This document shows positions 23,807-31,523 of a stretch of DNA of 63,789 nucleotides, piece after piece. The notes beneath the pieces were generated by a model. It made no database searches and had not been told where the DNA came from. It saw nothing but the letters and a program-made list of their open reading frames with translations. Position numbers and translations under genes: made by a program. The DNA comes from a virus: positions 1 through 63,789 of the IMG/VR virus record IMGVR_UViG_3300027865_000008; one strand, written 5' to 3'. Each line of letters begins with the position of its first letter. Position 1 is the stretch's first letter.

Positions 23807-24010
23807 ATGAACGTGTTTTGTGGGATAGGTAAAAGTGAGCAAGAAGAAAACATTGAACAGAGATGGAGAAACGAGCTTACAGAATATCAATTGAAAGGAA
23901 ACTTAAAGGGTTATGAAACCTATGTTAGTTGGGAATTGTGGGATATTCTTGAAAAGTTCTATCCCGACCAAGAGAAAAAGTTACTGCAATATATCGCTGA
24001 TAGGAAATGA
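23807..24010 (+). CDS. Hypothetical acidic protein
   Basis: 67 residues with no known domain and no membrane segment; it is helical and acidic (SEQEENIEQRWRNELTEYQL). The ribosome site is weak. It follows the previous gene by one base. Function not known. Confidence 0.5.
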   Translation: MNVFCGIGKSEQEENIEQRWRNELTEYQLKGNLKGYETYVSWELWDILEKFYPDQEKKLLQYIADRK

Positions 24011-24034
24011 ATAGTTCAGGGCTACTAACAAAAA

Positions 24035-24099
24035 CTTGCAAGTACTTGTACCTCTTGCTAGACTTAAAATATAAACAATATTTTATACGGAGGTACAAG
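24035..24099 (+). promoter_or_regulatory. Operator-promoter with ribosome-site-masking inverted repeat
   Basis: CTTGCAAGTACTTG (24035-24048) matches the element before the primase promoter at 37884. TTGTAC (24046-24051), 18 bases, TATAAA (24070-24075) form a promoter, with start near 24082. CTTGTACCTC (24045-24054) is the exact inverse of GAGGTACAAG (24090-24099), which contains the ribosome site of the ATG at 24102. The left arm lies upstream of the promoter start, so only read-through RNA would mask the site. Confidence 0.6.
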
Positions 24100-24101
24100 A
24101 A

Positions 24102-24296
24102 ATGTTTTCATCTTCAAGTGTCAGAAAAGCAAAAACAGAAACGAGTCAAAAACAGTATCCATTTTGTTTGGAATGTGTGTTTTGGCAGCAAGAAAATTGG
24201 TCTGGTGATTCTGGTGATGGTAGATGTCCGTTAAAAGGGGAAGATACAAACGGGTTTGACGGATGCGAAAAGGGGGTTGACAGTGTCAATAATTAA
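24102..24296 (+). CDS. Small Cys-rich protein
   Basis: 64 residues with four Cys (CLECVF, CPLK, GCEK), spaced like a small zinc site. GGAGG lies 7 bases before the ATG. A frame that begins at 24007 overlaps it but lacks a ribosome site. Related Cys-rich small genes lie at 24524 and 45174, with the same C-x-x-C-x-F start and a later CPL or GCxF pair. Function not known. Confidence 0.6.
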   Translation: MFSSSSVRKAKTETSQKQYPFCLECVFWQQENWSGDSGDGRCPLKGEDTNGFDGCEKGVDSVNN

Positions 24297-24299
24297 AAA

Positions 24300-24330
24300 G
24301 GGACTGTCGAACCGAGAAAAACGACAGCCC
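24300..24330 (+). promoter_or_regulatory. Hairpin in the intergenic stretch
   Basis: CTGTCG (24304-24309) pairs with CGACAG (24322-24327), extended by GGG/CCC across one bulge. No U-run follows, so it is probably a 3'-end stabiliser or a weak terminator. Bases 24331-24421 have no gene I can support. Confidence 0.4.
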
Positions 24331-24421
24331 CCTAACTTGGAAAATTGGAAAAGAAACATGATGAGTACTTAACTTATAAGTCTATCATAAAATGTTGAAA
24401 TGTAAATCATTGGTTAATAAT

Positions 24422-24506
24422 AGTGCGGGAATGTTAGTTTTTGTTCCATATACCATATGGAGCTTCCCTTTTTTCTAACAAGGAGCTGTGGCTCTATTCC
24501 CGCACT
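24422..24506 (+). ncRNA. Three-way-junction RNA leader
   Basis: An 11-pair perfect stem AGTGCGGGAAT (24422-24432) / ATTCCCGCACT (24496-24506) encloses two smaller arms. One is GTTAG (24433-24437) / CTAAC (24475-24479), holding CCATAT (24446-24451) / ATATGG (24455-24460) with a 3-base loop. The other is GAGC (24483-24486) / GCTC (24491-24494) with a 4-base loop. The fold ends 4-5 bases before the AAGGAG of the GTG at 24524. It is not a family I recognise; an independent small RNA or a leader switch are both possible. Confidence 0.55.
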
Positions 24507-24523
24507 GCTAAGGAGAGTTTCTA

Positions 24524-24802
24524 GTGTCGATTAATGAGTTGGAAGGTGGTGCGAATGAATGTGTCGTAGAAATATGTTCCACGTGTCATTATGGACAGTT
24601 TCATGAAGAGAAAAAACAATCTAAATTACAAACCGGAGTGTGTACTGAATCAAAACCCATTTTTGTAGGTGATGGATTTCGCAGACCGGAAATTCATAAA
24701 ACGGATTACGGGTGTACGTTCTGGAAAATTAGCCGCAGAAATGAGTGTAATAAACAGTTGGGAAAAACATTATTAGGGAGGAAAGAGAAGAAATGTCAGT
24801 AG
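24524..24802 (+). CDS. Small Cys/His protein
   Basis: 92 residues from GTG with AAGGAG 8 bases upstream. It has CSTCHYGQFH, a GVCT segment and YGCTFW. The spacing resembles the small Cys-rich proteins at 24102 and 45174. Its 5' leader is the three-way-junction RNA. It overlaps the next gene by 10 bases. A metal-binding role is likely; function not known. Confidence 0.6.
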   Translation: MSINELEGGANECVVEICSTCHYGQFHEEKKQSKLQTGVCTESKPIFVGDGFRRPEIHKTDYGCTFWKISRRNECNKQLGKTLLGRKEKKCQ

Positions 24803-25179
24803 ATGGAATTTTCAAGGCGTTATCAGATCCTACGAGAGTTCGAATATTAAAAATATTATGTTTGACGGATTTACCACTTCCAGGTGGGGAGATTGCTAAG
24901 ATTTTGGATGAGCATCATTATAATATTTCGCGCCATTTAAAAATCTTGCGAAAAGAAGGGTTCGTTAAGGTTGTTGAGCAGGAACGTTATGTGTTCTGTT
25001 TCATAAAGAGTTCGGATATTCTCCATCATGTGATGTCCATTATAGCTACAAAAGAACCAGAATTAACTTTCCGGGATGATGTTTCGCGTTTGTCAGAGTA
25101 TTTACTTGCGCCAATAGCTCTTATGAAGAAGGACGGAACGATAATTATAGATTATATTGTTCGGGGGAGAAGGGCATGA
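24793..25179 (+). CDS. ArsR-family winged-helix regulator
   Basis: 128 residues. The DGIFKALSDPTRVRILKILCL opening and EIAKILDEHHYNISRHLKILRKEGFVKVVEQERYVFCF are the ArsR winged helix, about 1-80. The usual metal ligands (ELCVCD) on the recognition helix are replaced, so it may not respond to metal. GGAGG precedes the ATG. The partner operator is not visible. It overlaps the next gene by 4 bases. Confidence 0.75.
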   Translation: MSVDGIFKALSDPTRVRILKILCLTDLPLPGGEIAKILDEHHYNISRHLKILRKEGFVKVVEQERYVFCFIKSSDILHHVMSIIATKEPELTFRDDVSRLSEYLLAPIALMKKDGTIIIDYIVRGRRA

Positions 25180-25508
25180 GCAAAGTTGAAGGTGGTTATC
25201 AGCCAGATCCCAAAAACGGAAATTTGAATACAGGTAATCCGCCTCAAGGTGGTTCTGGTGTGCCTAATACTTCGGATACAGATGAAAAAGTATCTGGTGC
25301 CACGTGGGATGTAAAAATAATTTCTGGGGGGATAGATGGGCAAGTAAATTGTGACGCGCTAGCAAGTGAATTAAAGGAATATCTCGATTCACATTATTCT
25401 GGGATTGAGATGCCAACTGTCGAGTTCAGATTTAGTGTTGATGCTGATGGGTGTATGTGGGGCGCCTACTCAATTTATTCTGCAAAGATAAAACCAACAA
25501 TGTGGTGA
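25176..25508 (+). CDS. Hypothetical protein
   Basis: 110 residues. The first 35 are Gly/Asn/Pro-rich and probably disordered; the rest is an alpha/beta fold (TWDVKIISGGIDGQVNCDALASELKEYLDSHYSG, EFRFSVDADGCMW). No motif I recognise. It starts at the stop of the ArsR-like gene. Confidence 0.55.
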   Translation: MSKVEGGYQPDPKNGNLNTGNPPQGGSGVPNTSDTDEKVSGATWDVKIISGGIDGQVNCDALASELKEYLDSHYSGIEMPTVEFRFSVDADGCMWGAYSIYSAKIKPTMW

Positions 25509-25530
25509 TAAGTGCAGGAAACAGGCAAAA

Positions 25531-25710
25531 ATGGTTTACGGGGATCCATATTTAATCGAAAATGTTGATGTTCGGCTTTATAACCCTAGTAACTTCGGTG
25601 ATTCATTCTATTGTCAGCCGAACGAGGAATTTTTACATTTGACCGCTAATGACGGTGCAGCCGCTTTACTTTATGACGTTCCGACTATTTATCATTTCGA
25701 AATGGGGTAA
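25531..25710 (+). CDS. Small hypothetical protein
   Basis: 59 residues from the ATG at 25531, with AGGAAACAGG upstream. It is acidic and aromatic (YLIENVDVRLYNPSNFGDSFY, ANDGAAALLYDVPTIYHF). It has no membrane segment. It ends 2 bases before the PAPS-reductase-like gene, so it is probably cotranscribed. Function not known. Confidence 0.5.
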   Translation: MVYGDPYLIENVDVRLYNPSNFGDSFYCQPNEEFLHLTANDGAAALLYDVPTIYHFEMG

Positions 25711-25712
25711 TA

Positions 25713-26663
25713 ATGGGTGTTACATTACAAGAACTTAGAATACGACAAGCTTTGTCCCTAGAAGATAAGATCAGGTTTTCTCAGGTTATGATTCAAGAGT
25801 GGTATGAATACTGGAAAACATTAGTATATGTTGCTTTTTCTGGTGGAAAAGATTCTACAGTTCTTCTCCACCTTATCAGATCGATATTTCCAGAAGTACC
25901 GGCCGTATTTTGTAATACCGGCTTAGAATTCCCTGAAATAATCCAATTTGTTCTAAAAACAGAAAACGTTACAATCCTTCGGCCTAAAAAGACGTTTAAA
26001 CAGATCATTAATAAATTTGGGTATCCAGTTATTTCAAAAAAACAAGCACAATATATTTATGAGGTACGAAATGCTAATGGAGATACTGCAACAAAGCGCT
26101 TGCGTTTAACAGGTATATATCCGAATGGCAAGAAGTCTCCGATGTCAGTATTGTCAAAAAAATGGCGTTATCTTGTAGATGCTCCTTTCGGGGTGTCTGA
26201 AAAATGTTGTCACATTATGAAAACGTATCCTGCACGAGCTTACTCAAAGCGATCAGGACGCTTTCCTTATAGGGGTATTATGGCTAGTGAGGGGGGAAAC
26301 AGAGAACACAATTATTTAAAGTATGGCTGTAATGCATTTTCTCTATCATCACAGCCTAGGTCTGATCCTATATCATTTTGGACGGAAAAAGATATTTGGA
26401 ATTATATCGAAAAATATAACGTTTCGTACTCAAAAATTTATGATATGGGGTATAAGCGGACAGGTTGTATCTACTGTGGTTTTGGTGCGCATATGGAAAA
26501 GTATCCAAACAGATTTCAACGATTGCGGCGAACACATTTCAAATTATGGAAATACTGTATGGATCAATTGGGTATGAAAGAAGTCCTTAAATATATTGGG
26601 ATTCCTACTGTTGTTAGCGGGGAGCAATTGGATTTAAAAAAATACTTGGAGAAAAGAACATGA
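25713..26663 (+). CDS. PAPS-reductase-like / adenine nucleotide alpha-hydrolase protein
   Basis: 316 residues. VYVAFSGGKDSTVLLHL (about 39-55) is the PP-loop SGGKDS motif of PAPS reductase and related ATP-using sulfur-transfer enzymes. It is followed by VFCNTGLEFPE and Cys pairs (EKCCHIMK, TGCIYCGFG) that may bind an Fe-S cluster or zinc. A helical, Arg-rich end follows (FQRLRRTHFKLWKYC). Phages carry such genes widely; sulfate reduction is only one option, and DNA or tRNA thiolation is another. I see no DndA, D or E partner. It overlaps the next gene by 4 bases. Confidence 0.78.
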   Translation: MGVTLQELRIRQALSLEDKIRFSQVMIQEWYEYWKTLVYVAFSGGKDSTVLLHLIRSIFPEVPAVFCNTGLEFPEIIQFVLKTENVTILRPKKTFKQIINKFGYPVISKKQAQYIYEVRNANGDTATKRLRLTGIYPNGKKSPMSVLSKKWRYLVDAPFGVSEKCCHIMKTYPARAYSKRSGRFPYRGIMASEGGNREHNYLKYGCNAFSLSSQPRSDPISFWTEKDIWNYIEKYNVSYSKIYDMGYKRTGCIYCGFGAHMEKYPNRFQRLRRTHFKLWKYCMDQLGMKEVLKYIGIPTVVSGEQLDLKKYLEKRT

Positions 26664-26923
26664 AAAGAGACATATCAGAATTTTTTTCAACACTAAGTGA
26701 GAGACTACAGCTCTGTATCTGTTTTTCTTTGTGGTTGATACTTCTATTAGTATGCCTCTCTTTTGTTTTATCGTTAGGACTACTTCAAGTGACAATAGTA
26801 GGATTTAACTGTATAAGTTCAATGTTCGAATGCTTGAAGCCGGATGGAATATTACAAATATTACATGATGCAAATGGAAAAAGATCCGTTAAGTGTAGTT
26901 CAAGAAAAAATAAAGGAGCGTGA
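26660..26923 (+). CDS. Small membrane protein
   Basis: 87 residues with one long hydrophobic stretch at about 17-47, enough for one segment or a hairpin (LCICFSLWLILLLVCLSFVL). The rest is polar with two Cys. The start overlaps the previous stop. Function not known. Confidence 0.5.
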   Translation: MKRDISEFFSTLSERLQLCICFSLWLILLLVCLSFVLSLGLLQVTIVGFNCISSMFECLKPDGILQILHDANGKRSVKCSSRKNKGA

Positions 26924-26925
26924 AA

Positions 26926-27126
26926 GTGATTTTAGACTCTACAAGGGAAAATATGGAGAATCTACGGGTAGCTACAAATACAAAACAAAACGATTTTAAC
27001 TCTATAGAAGAGGAGGAAATTTTCGAGGTCACTGTAAAGAAGAAGAAAAAAAACAAGGAAATAAAAACAGGGGGGGTAATAAAAATCCATGGGTGTAAGA
27101 GCGACAACAGTCATAATCGATTGTGA
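26926..27126 (+). CDS. Small charged protein
   Basis: 66 residues from GTG at 26926, chosen because GGAG lies 7 bases upstream; a GTG at 26920 is too close. It holds an acidic stretch and then a Lys-rich run (EVTVKKKKKNKEI). It overlaps the next gene by 38 bases. Weakly supported. Confidence 0.4.
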   Translation: MILDSTRENMENLRVATNTKQNDFNSIEEEEIFEVTVKKKKKNKEIKTGGVIKIHGCKSDNSHNRL

Positions 27127-27301
27127 CTGTTGTAAAAACAATACAGTGAAGGGGGTTCCGGTGGTTATTCGCTTACCTTCGGTGGAAATGTTGGTAGCCG
27201 GGATTGATGTTAAGGTAGAAATAAGAGCTGATTTTTTGGGTTGGGAATTCTTCGCCGGGAGTTGGTATTGTCCCGAATGTAAATCTAAAAAAGCATCATA
27301 A
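27089..27301 (+). CDS. Zinc-ribbon-like protein
   Basis: 70 residues. CDCCKN near the start and CPECKSKK near the end make a pair of knuckles, with a beta-rich middle (VPVVIRLPSVEMLVAGIDVKVEIR). This is the layout of small phage zinc ribbons. GGGGGG lies upstream of the ATG. Function not known. Confidence 0.6.
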   Translation: MGVRATTVIIDCDCCKNNTVKGVPVVIRLPSVEMLVAGIDVKVEIRADFLGWEFFAGSWYCPECKSKKAS

Positions 27302-27312
27302 GGATATTGTTT

Positions 27313-27741
27313 ATGGGTAAATATAAGAAACTTGTAAAACTTTATAATCGTATCCCTTTAATGAAGTGCAAAAGGGGTTGCAATGAATGCTGTAATTCTG
27401 TGATTTTTAGTGAGGTTGAGGCAAGTAAACTATCGAAAATTCATAGGATTGCTTTGAAAGTTGCTGGTAATTCAAGTTTGCGCTGTTCGGACATAACGTC
27501 AAATGGACATTGTGTGTTTGCTTCAAAAAAGGGATGTTGTATTCATGATGTGAGACCGTTTTTGTGTCGGTTAAAAGGAACGGTGAAGTCAGAAACCCTC
27601 AAATGCGAAGTCGGGGGAGAATATCAACCGGGTGATTTTTTGAGTGGAAAAACAGCTCGTAGGCTAATGCAGGAATATACATCTAAATTTTTTGATCCGG
27701 TTGATGTAGCTGAATGGAGGTTCTGGTTGAAAAATCAGTGA
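27313..27741 (+). CDS. YkgJ-type cysteine cluster protein
   Basis: 142 residues from the ATG at 27313 (AGGA 8 bases upstream; a TTG at 27307 is less suited). The Cys layout CKRGCNECCN, GHCVFASKKGCCIHDVRPFLCRL fits the YkgJ family, which binds zinc or an Fe-S cluster. Its activity is not established. Phage copies are common. Confidence 0.7.
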   Translation: MGKYKKLVKLYNRIPLMKCKRGCNECCNSVIFSEVEASKLSKIHRIALKVAGNSSLRCSDITSNGHCVFASKKGCCIHDVRPFLCRLKGTVKSETLKCEVGGEYQPGDFLSGKTARRLMQEYTSKFFDPVDVAEWRFWLKNQ

Positions 27742-27789
27742 TTATGAACGGGATCGGTATTATGTGTTTCATTGTGGTTGTCCACCATA

Positions 27790-27829
27790 TTGATATCCCC
27801 TCCATATTGTTGTATAATTTATATGGAGG
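27790..27829 (+). promoter_or_regulatory. HNH gene promoter set inside a ribosome-site-masking inverted repeat
   Basis: TTGATA (27790-27795), 17 bases, TATAAT (27813-27818). CCTCCATAT (27799-27807) is the exact inverse of ATATGGAGG (27821-27829), which holds the ribosome site of the ATG at 27835. RNA from this promoter starts near 27825 and lacks the left arm. Read-through RNA has both arms and could mask the site. The same logic is described for the T4 homing endonuclease I-TevI. Confidence 0.65.
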
Positions 27830-27834
27830 CATGT

Positions 27835-28434
27835 ATGAAAAGAGATAAAAATGGCAGGTTTTTAAAGGGGTTTAGGCATTCAGCTGAAACAGAATTTAAA
27901 AAGGGGCACCATTGGAGAAAGAGTAAAAACTTTTGGAATAAAGAATGGCTAAAAAATGAATATATAAATAAACAAAAGAGCGCTCAAGACATAGCTTGTG
28001 AAAATGGTTGCATTGAAAACAATATTCTATATTGGCTTAAAAAGCATAATATTGAAACAAGATCAATTTCAGAAGTAAGAAAAATAAAGAAATGGGGTCT
28101 TAAAGGTAAACATAACCCAATGTTTGGAAAGAAATGTGAAAGGAGTTCTAATTGGAAAGGTGGAATAACTCCAGAAAGAGAAGCTTTGTACTGTCAATTA
28201 GAGTGGAAGGAAATCGCTGCTTATATATGGGAAAGAGATAAAGGTAAATGTAATAGATGTAATAAAGAAGATACAAATAAAAGAAAGATGCACGTTCATC
28301 ATATATACCCTTTCTATTCCCACAAAGCAAAGAGATGTGATATAGATCATCTTATTCTGTTATGTAGTAAATGTCACGGATTTATACACTCAAAGTTAAA
28401 TGTAAACAATGAATTTCTGGAAGGAGGTGAATAG
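27835..28434 (+). CDS. HNH homing endonuclease with NUMOD3-like motif
   Basis: 199 residues from the ATG at 27835 (GGAGG upstream). The middle (KGKHNPMFGKKCERSSNWKGG) is a NUMOD3-like DNA-binding motif. The C-terminal part is an HNH nuclease: CNRC, HVHHIYPF, IDHLILLCSKCHGFIH, with two zinc pairs. The N-terminal part has a basic DNA-binding look (FKKGHHWRKSKNFWNKEW). It lies directly upstream of a broken DNA methyltransferase, typical of a free-standing homing endonuclease that entered a neighbour gene. Confidence 0.8.
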   Translation: MKRDKNGRFLKGFRHSAETEFKKGHHWRKSKNFWNKEWLKNEYINKQKSAQDIACENGCIENNILYWLKKHNIETRSISEVRKIKKWGLKGKHNPMFGKKCERSSNWKGGITPEREALYCQLEWKEIAAYIWERDKGKCNRCNKEDTNKRKMHVHHIYPFYSHKAKRCDIDHLILLCSKCHGFIHSKLNVNNEFLEGGE

Positions 28435-28436
28435 CC

Positions 28437-29466
28437 ATTAAATTTTTAAATCAATCAGTTTTTGACAAATGGCCATTGGAGGACAATTCGATACAAAGTA
28501 TCGTGACAAGTCCTCCTTATTGACTGGGGGCTACGGAAGTACGATATTCCAGATATCAGGGTAACGATTCCATCAAAACAGAAATGCAACTGTATGGGAA
28601 ATGGAAATTTACCCAGTGGCCGAACGTGTATGTGTTGTGGCAGCTGGCAGGGACAATATGGGCTCGAACCTGATTTCAAAAAGTATGTTCTCCATACAAA
28701 ATGGTGGGCAAATGAAGCCTGGCGTGTCTTAAAAGATAACGGGGTATTCTTCCTTAATTTGGGCGACACATATTCAGGTAGTCATAAGGGGGCATGGAAA
28801 GGTCATAAATATACCCATGGAAAGCTTGGTATATCATCTGAACACTTGCCTGTAAATAATTTTGATTATGGGAATATTTCAAGAAAATGTAAGCTAATGA
28901 TACCCCAGAGAATAGTTATTGCGTTAATTGATGGCGGCTGGATTCTTCGTAACGATATCATATGGTTGAAACCTAATGCCATGCCCGAATCATGCGAAGA
29001 CCGTTTTTCAAAGAAATTCGAATATATTTTCATGCTCGTAAAAAATGAAAATTACTTCTTTGATCTGGATTCAGTTAGGGAAAAATGTAAACCATTAAAC
29101 AGGTGGGGCGGACCTCGAGTAAAGGAAAAAGCGGAAAAAACTGAACGAGATAAGGTAACAAATCAAAAATTTAACCGGCCTGGCAGACAGGTACAACCTA
29201 ACAATGGAATGAAGAATCCAGGCGATGTATGGGAGATAAGTACGAAGCCCTCCGGTATAGAGCATTACGCTACATGGCCGGAAGAACTCGTTCGCCGGAT
29301 GATTAAATGTTCTACAAAGCGAGATGATACAGTTCTTGATCCGTTTTGTGGAAGTGGTATGACAATTAAAGTTGCTGAACAATTGAATAGAAGGGGGGTA
29401 GGTATCGATTTAGGCTATCGGGAAATCAGAAAAAAAGTGTGCCGAAACATTCAAAAAGAATTCTAG
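28437..29466 (+). pseudogene. DNA (N4-cytosine/adenine) methyltransferase, disrupted
   Basis: The frame from 28437 reads IKFLNQSVFDKWPL..SIVTSPPY and then TGA (28521-28523). The rest continues in another frame as WGLRKYDIPDI to 29466, with LEPDFKKYVLHT, VFFLNLGDTY and the SAM motif VLDPFCGSGMT (about 29335-29365). Removing four bases (for example ACTG at 28523-28526) restores SPPYWGLRKYD, the standard catalytic motif. The natural start would be at 28437, where ATT stands instead of ATG. The TGA-C context also allows +1 recoding (SPPY-D-WGL), as in prfB, so loss of function is likely but not proven. Confidence 0.7.
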
Positions 29467-29514
29467 GAAAATAATTCTCTGAAATGAATTATGGCTACAT
29501 AAAGAATTTTCGGT

Positions 29515-29562
29515 AAGTATTGGAAAATTAAAATATAAACCGAAGGGATCCAGGAGAAAAAT
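29515..29562 (+). repeat. Leader copy 1 of a duplicated pair
   Basis: The bases ending at the ATG at 29563 share AAGTATTGGAAAATTAAAAT and the GATCCAGGAGAAAAATATG end with 31930-31980. The second copy differs at several bases. It carries the ribosome site of the next gene. Confidence 0.6.
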
Positions 29563-29871
29563 ATGTTAAGTCCAGAAGATAAAAAATCGTCCGATAATGG
29601 TGAAAAAGATGATCCTCGTCCTAATAATAGAGACTTTCGTTTATGGGAAACATTCCAAAAAAACGGCATGCTTTGGCTTGTTAACTCAAATTTACATATT
29701 TTTGGGTGGAATATCGTAATTGAGAGAGATGAGGACGTTATAGTCGATGTTTTTCCCATTAAAACGAGAAATGGGGGGTTTTCAGCGACCACTAATAAAT
29801 GGGGAATAAGGCGTATCTCTGAATATATGAAGAGAACGGACGAACTCATTAAAGATTTGGAGGATTATTAG
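29563..29871 (+). CDS. Hypothetical protein
   Basis: 102 residues with an acidic, probably disordered start and then an alpha/beta part (WLVNSNLHIFGWNIVIERDEDVIVDVFPIK). AGGAGAAA precedes the ATG. It overlaps the next start. Not recognised. Confidence 0.6.
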   Translation: MLSPEDKKSSDNGEKDDPRPNNRDFRLWETFQKNGMLWLVNSNLHIFGWNIVIERDEDVIVDVFPIKTRNGGFSATTNKWGIRRISEYMKRTDELIKDLEDY

Positions 29872-30122
29872 TGCAGGAATTTGCTTACATTTATGATCAC
29901 GTAAAACGCAAGGTAAAGAATGAAAGGATTTTAGAGGTGGTTTCCAAGAGCGGTAAATTTCCTCCCGCACAGATCTTTTTTAATACAAAAGACGCTGATG
30001 CTTTTAAAAATAAGGCGATAGATGCTGAGGTCGGAAAGCATGAAGGTACCATTAACAAGTTGAAGGGGATAATTAAGATATTAAAAACAGGGAAATTTTC
30101 ACATGTTGATAGTACTAAATAA
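29871..30122 (+). CDS. Hypothetical basic protein
   Basis: 83 residues from GTG overlapping the previous stop. It is lysine-rich and helical (KHEGTINKLKGIIKILKTGKF), with a PPAQIFFNTKDADAF middle. Not recognised. It overlaps the next gene by 20 bases. Confidence 0.5.
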   Translation: MQEFAYIYDHVKRKVKNERILEVVSKSGKFPPAQIFFNTKDADAFKNKAIDAEVGKHEGTINKLKGIIKILKTGKFSHVDSTK

Positions 30123-30339
30123 AGACGAAGTGAGGGCGATAAAGGCTCTTAAGCGTTTGGCGAAGATATGGCCACAATCTTTATCGCTGCTTTCTATGTG
30201 CAGTGATTTATGTGTCATGAAGACCGATCTGTGTCATGTATGGCCGGTCGGGACTTCTAATAATGCGAAGGAAGGTGTGAACCCTGATGCCCAGGTGTGC
30301 AAAATTGAGGGTATTCCTAACGATGGAGGGGGGTGGTAA
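30103..30339 (+). CDS. Hypothetical Cys-containing protein
   Basis: 78 residues with an N-terminal helix (NKDEVRAIKALKRLAKIWP) and four Cys (SMCSDLCVM, LCHVWP, CKIEG). It could bind a metal. Function not known. Confidence 0.5.
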   Translation: MLIVLNKDEVRAIKALKRLAKIWPQSLSLLSMCSDLCVMKTDLCHVWPVGTSNNAKEGVNPDAQVCKIEGIPNDGGGW

Positions 30340-30520
30340 AGAATACAGAACAGAAATTAATCTTGCATTGTTGCCCGCACACAAACGGGAATATGCTTAC
30401 AAGAAATTTTTAGAGTTGATGAATGCCGTTATATCTGAGAAAAACGAGGAGGAACTTTCTGGCAAATCGGAAACAGTACCAGAGGATAACGCCGTCATAT
30501 CTGACGGAGGAATTTCGTAA
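30323..30520 (+). CDS. Hypothetical protein
   Basis: 65 residues from the ATG at 30323, which itself contains a purine-rich run. The frame is open further upstream, but only inside the previous gene. Helical and acidic with no motif I recognise (PAHKREYAYKKFLELM). The start is uncertain. Confidence 0.4.
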   Translation: MEGGGKEYRTEINLALLPAHKREYAYKKFLELMNAVISEKNEEELSGKSETVPEDNAVISDGGIS

Positions 30521-30541
30521 AAAACAAGGGAGGAAATACAT

Positions 30542-30952
30542 TTGAACATTGATGATCTAAAAATCAGGGCGAAATTAAAGGAAGGTGGAGTAGTTACAGT
30601 TCTATCGATTGATGTAATAGACGATGATCTTTACATTCAATATCCAGATGGTGAACGAGACTGGATAGGTAAAACAAAGGTTGAAACTCTTATTCGCTAT
30701 ACCTACAGGTTAGACAAAAAATTCAAGCCGATTTATGAAGGTGACTGGCTTAAGGTTCCAGGGGCGACTAATAATGGTGAAGTTATCTGGGATGATGAAG
30801 CATTACAATGGAAAATCAGTATAAAAACGCGGAACGATTGTAATCTTAAAGCACCATTTATCAAAGGTGTAGAAATTATCGGTAGTAATTATAGCGGTTA
30901 TACTGCTGAGGCACAGAAACCTGGACAGGTATTGCAAGGACCGGCAGCATAA
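30542..30952 (+). CDS. YopX-like protein, copy 1
   Basis: 136 residues from TTG with GGAGG 9 bases upstream. The C-terminal half (KPIYEGDWLKVPG, GEVIWDDEALQWKI, VEIIGSNYSG) follows the YopX family pattern, in which an IYEGDIV strand is followed by a W-D/GW turn and a VIGNIYE end. The family is common in phages; its function is not known. The next gene is a paralogue. Confidence 0.65.
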   Translation: MNIDDLKIRAKLKEGGVVTVLSIDVIDDDLYIQYPDGERDWIGKTKVETLIRYTYRLDKKFKPIYEGDWLKVPGATNNGEVIWDDEALQWKISIKTRNDCNLKAPFIKGVEIIGSNYSGYTAEAQKPGQVLQGPAA

Positions 30953-30994
30953 CTAAAATTATTAATAAACGGAAAGGACCGGGAGGGTAAGATT

Positions 30995-31372
30995 TTGAAA
31001 TTTAATTATGTTCATGACAAGGTTAAACTTGCAAGTACAGGTAAGGTCTGTAAACTTTTATCTGTTGATCATGTAAAACGAACGGTACGTGTTTTGTACT
31101 CAAATGGTCAAGGACATTGGGAAGAGATGTCCGACATAGAAAAACATATCAGGTATATATATAAAAAAGATGTGGACGGTAAACCAATTTATGAGGGGGA
31201 TATAGTAAAAATTCCAGGTTACGAAGAACAGGCTTTCGTTGTATGGGATGAAGTTGAACTTGGGTGGAAATTAAGCACAGCAAATAGTATGTTTGTTTGT
31301 TCTGCATCTTTTAATACAGGGAATATAAAAAAATTCGGTTTGAAAGTCATTGGCAGTATTTACGATGAATAA
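30995..31372 (+). CDS. YopX-like protein, copy 2
   Basis: 125 residues from TTG with GGGAGGG 8-9 bases upstream. It is similar to copy 1 over the full length (KVKLASTGKVCKLLSVDHV; GKPIYEGDIVKIPG; VVWDEVELGWKL; KVIGSIYDE) and closer to the family consensus. Tandem paralogues suggest duplication. Function not known. Confidence 0.7.
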   Translation: MKFNYVHDKVKLASTGKVCKLLSVDHVKRTVRVLYSNGQGHWEEMSDIEKHIRYIYKKDVDGKPIYEGDIVKIPGYEEQAFVVWDEVELGWKLSTANSMFVCSASFNTGNIKKFGLKVIGSIYDE

Positions 31373-31469
31373 TTCCGAATTCCTAGACAATCTTACGGAG
31401 TTCTTTGCCTCTTTCGAAAAAATAGGCAAGGCAGAATTGGAAGCAGAACTAAGAGAAGTCAGAGTTTAA
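31365..31469 (+). CDS. Small acidic peptide
   Basis: 34 residues overlapping the previous stop (ATG at 31365). One amphipathic acidic helix (EFLDNLTEFFASFEKIGKAEL). The ribosome site is weak. Possibly coupled to the YopX-like gene, possibly chance. Confidence 0.35.
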   Translation: MNNSEFLDNLTEFFASFEKIGKAELEAELREVRV

Positions 31470-31523
31470 TGATTTTATTTGTTCCAAAGTAAGAGAAATC
31501 GAAGAAAAACAAGGTGATTAAAA

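Noticed and set aside
24007-24234. 75-residue frame
   Set aside because: Overlaps the better supported gene at 24102 and crosses its promoter; no ribosome site.
25713-26663. DndC-type phosphorothioation system
   Set aside because: Only one PP-loop enzyme is present; no DndA, D or E partners are nearby.
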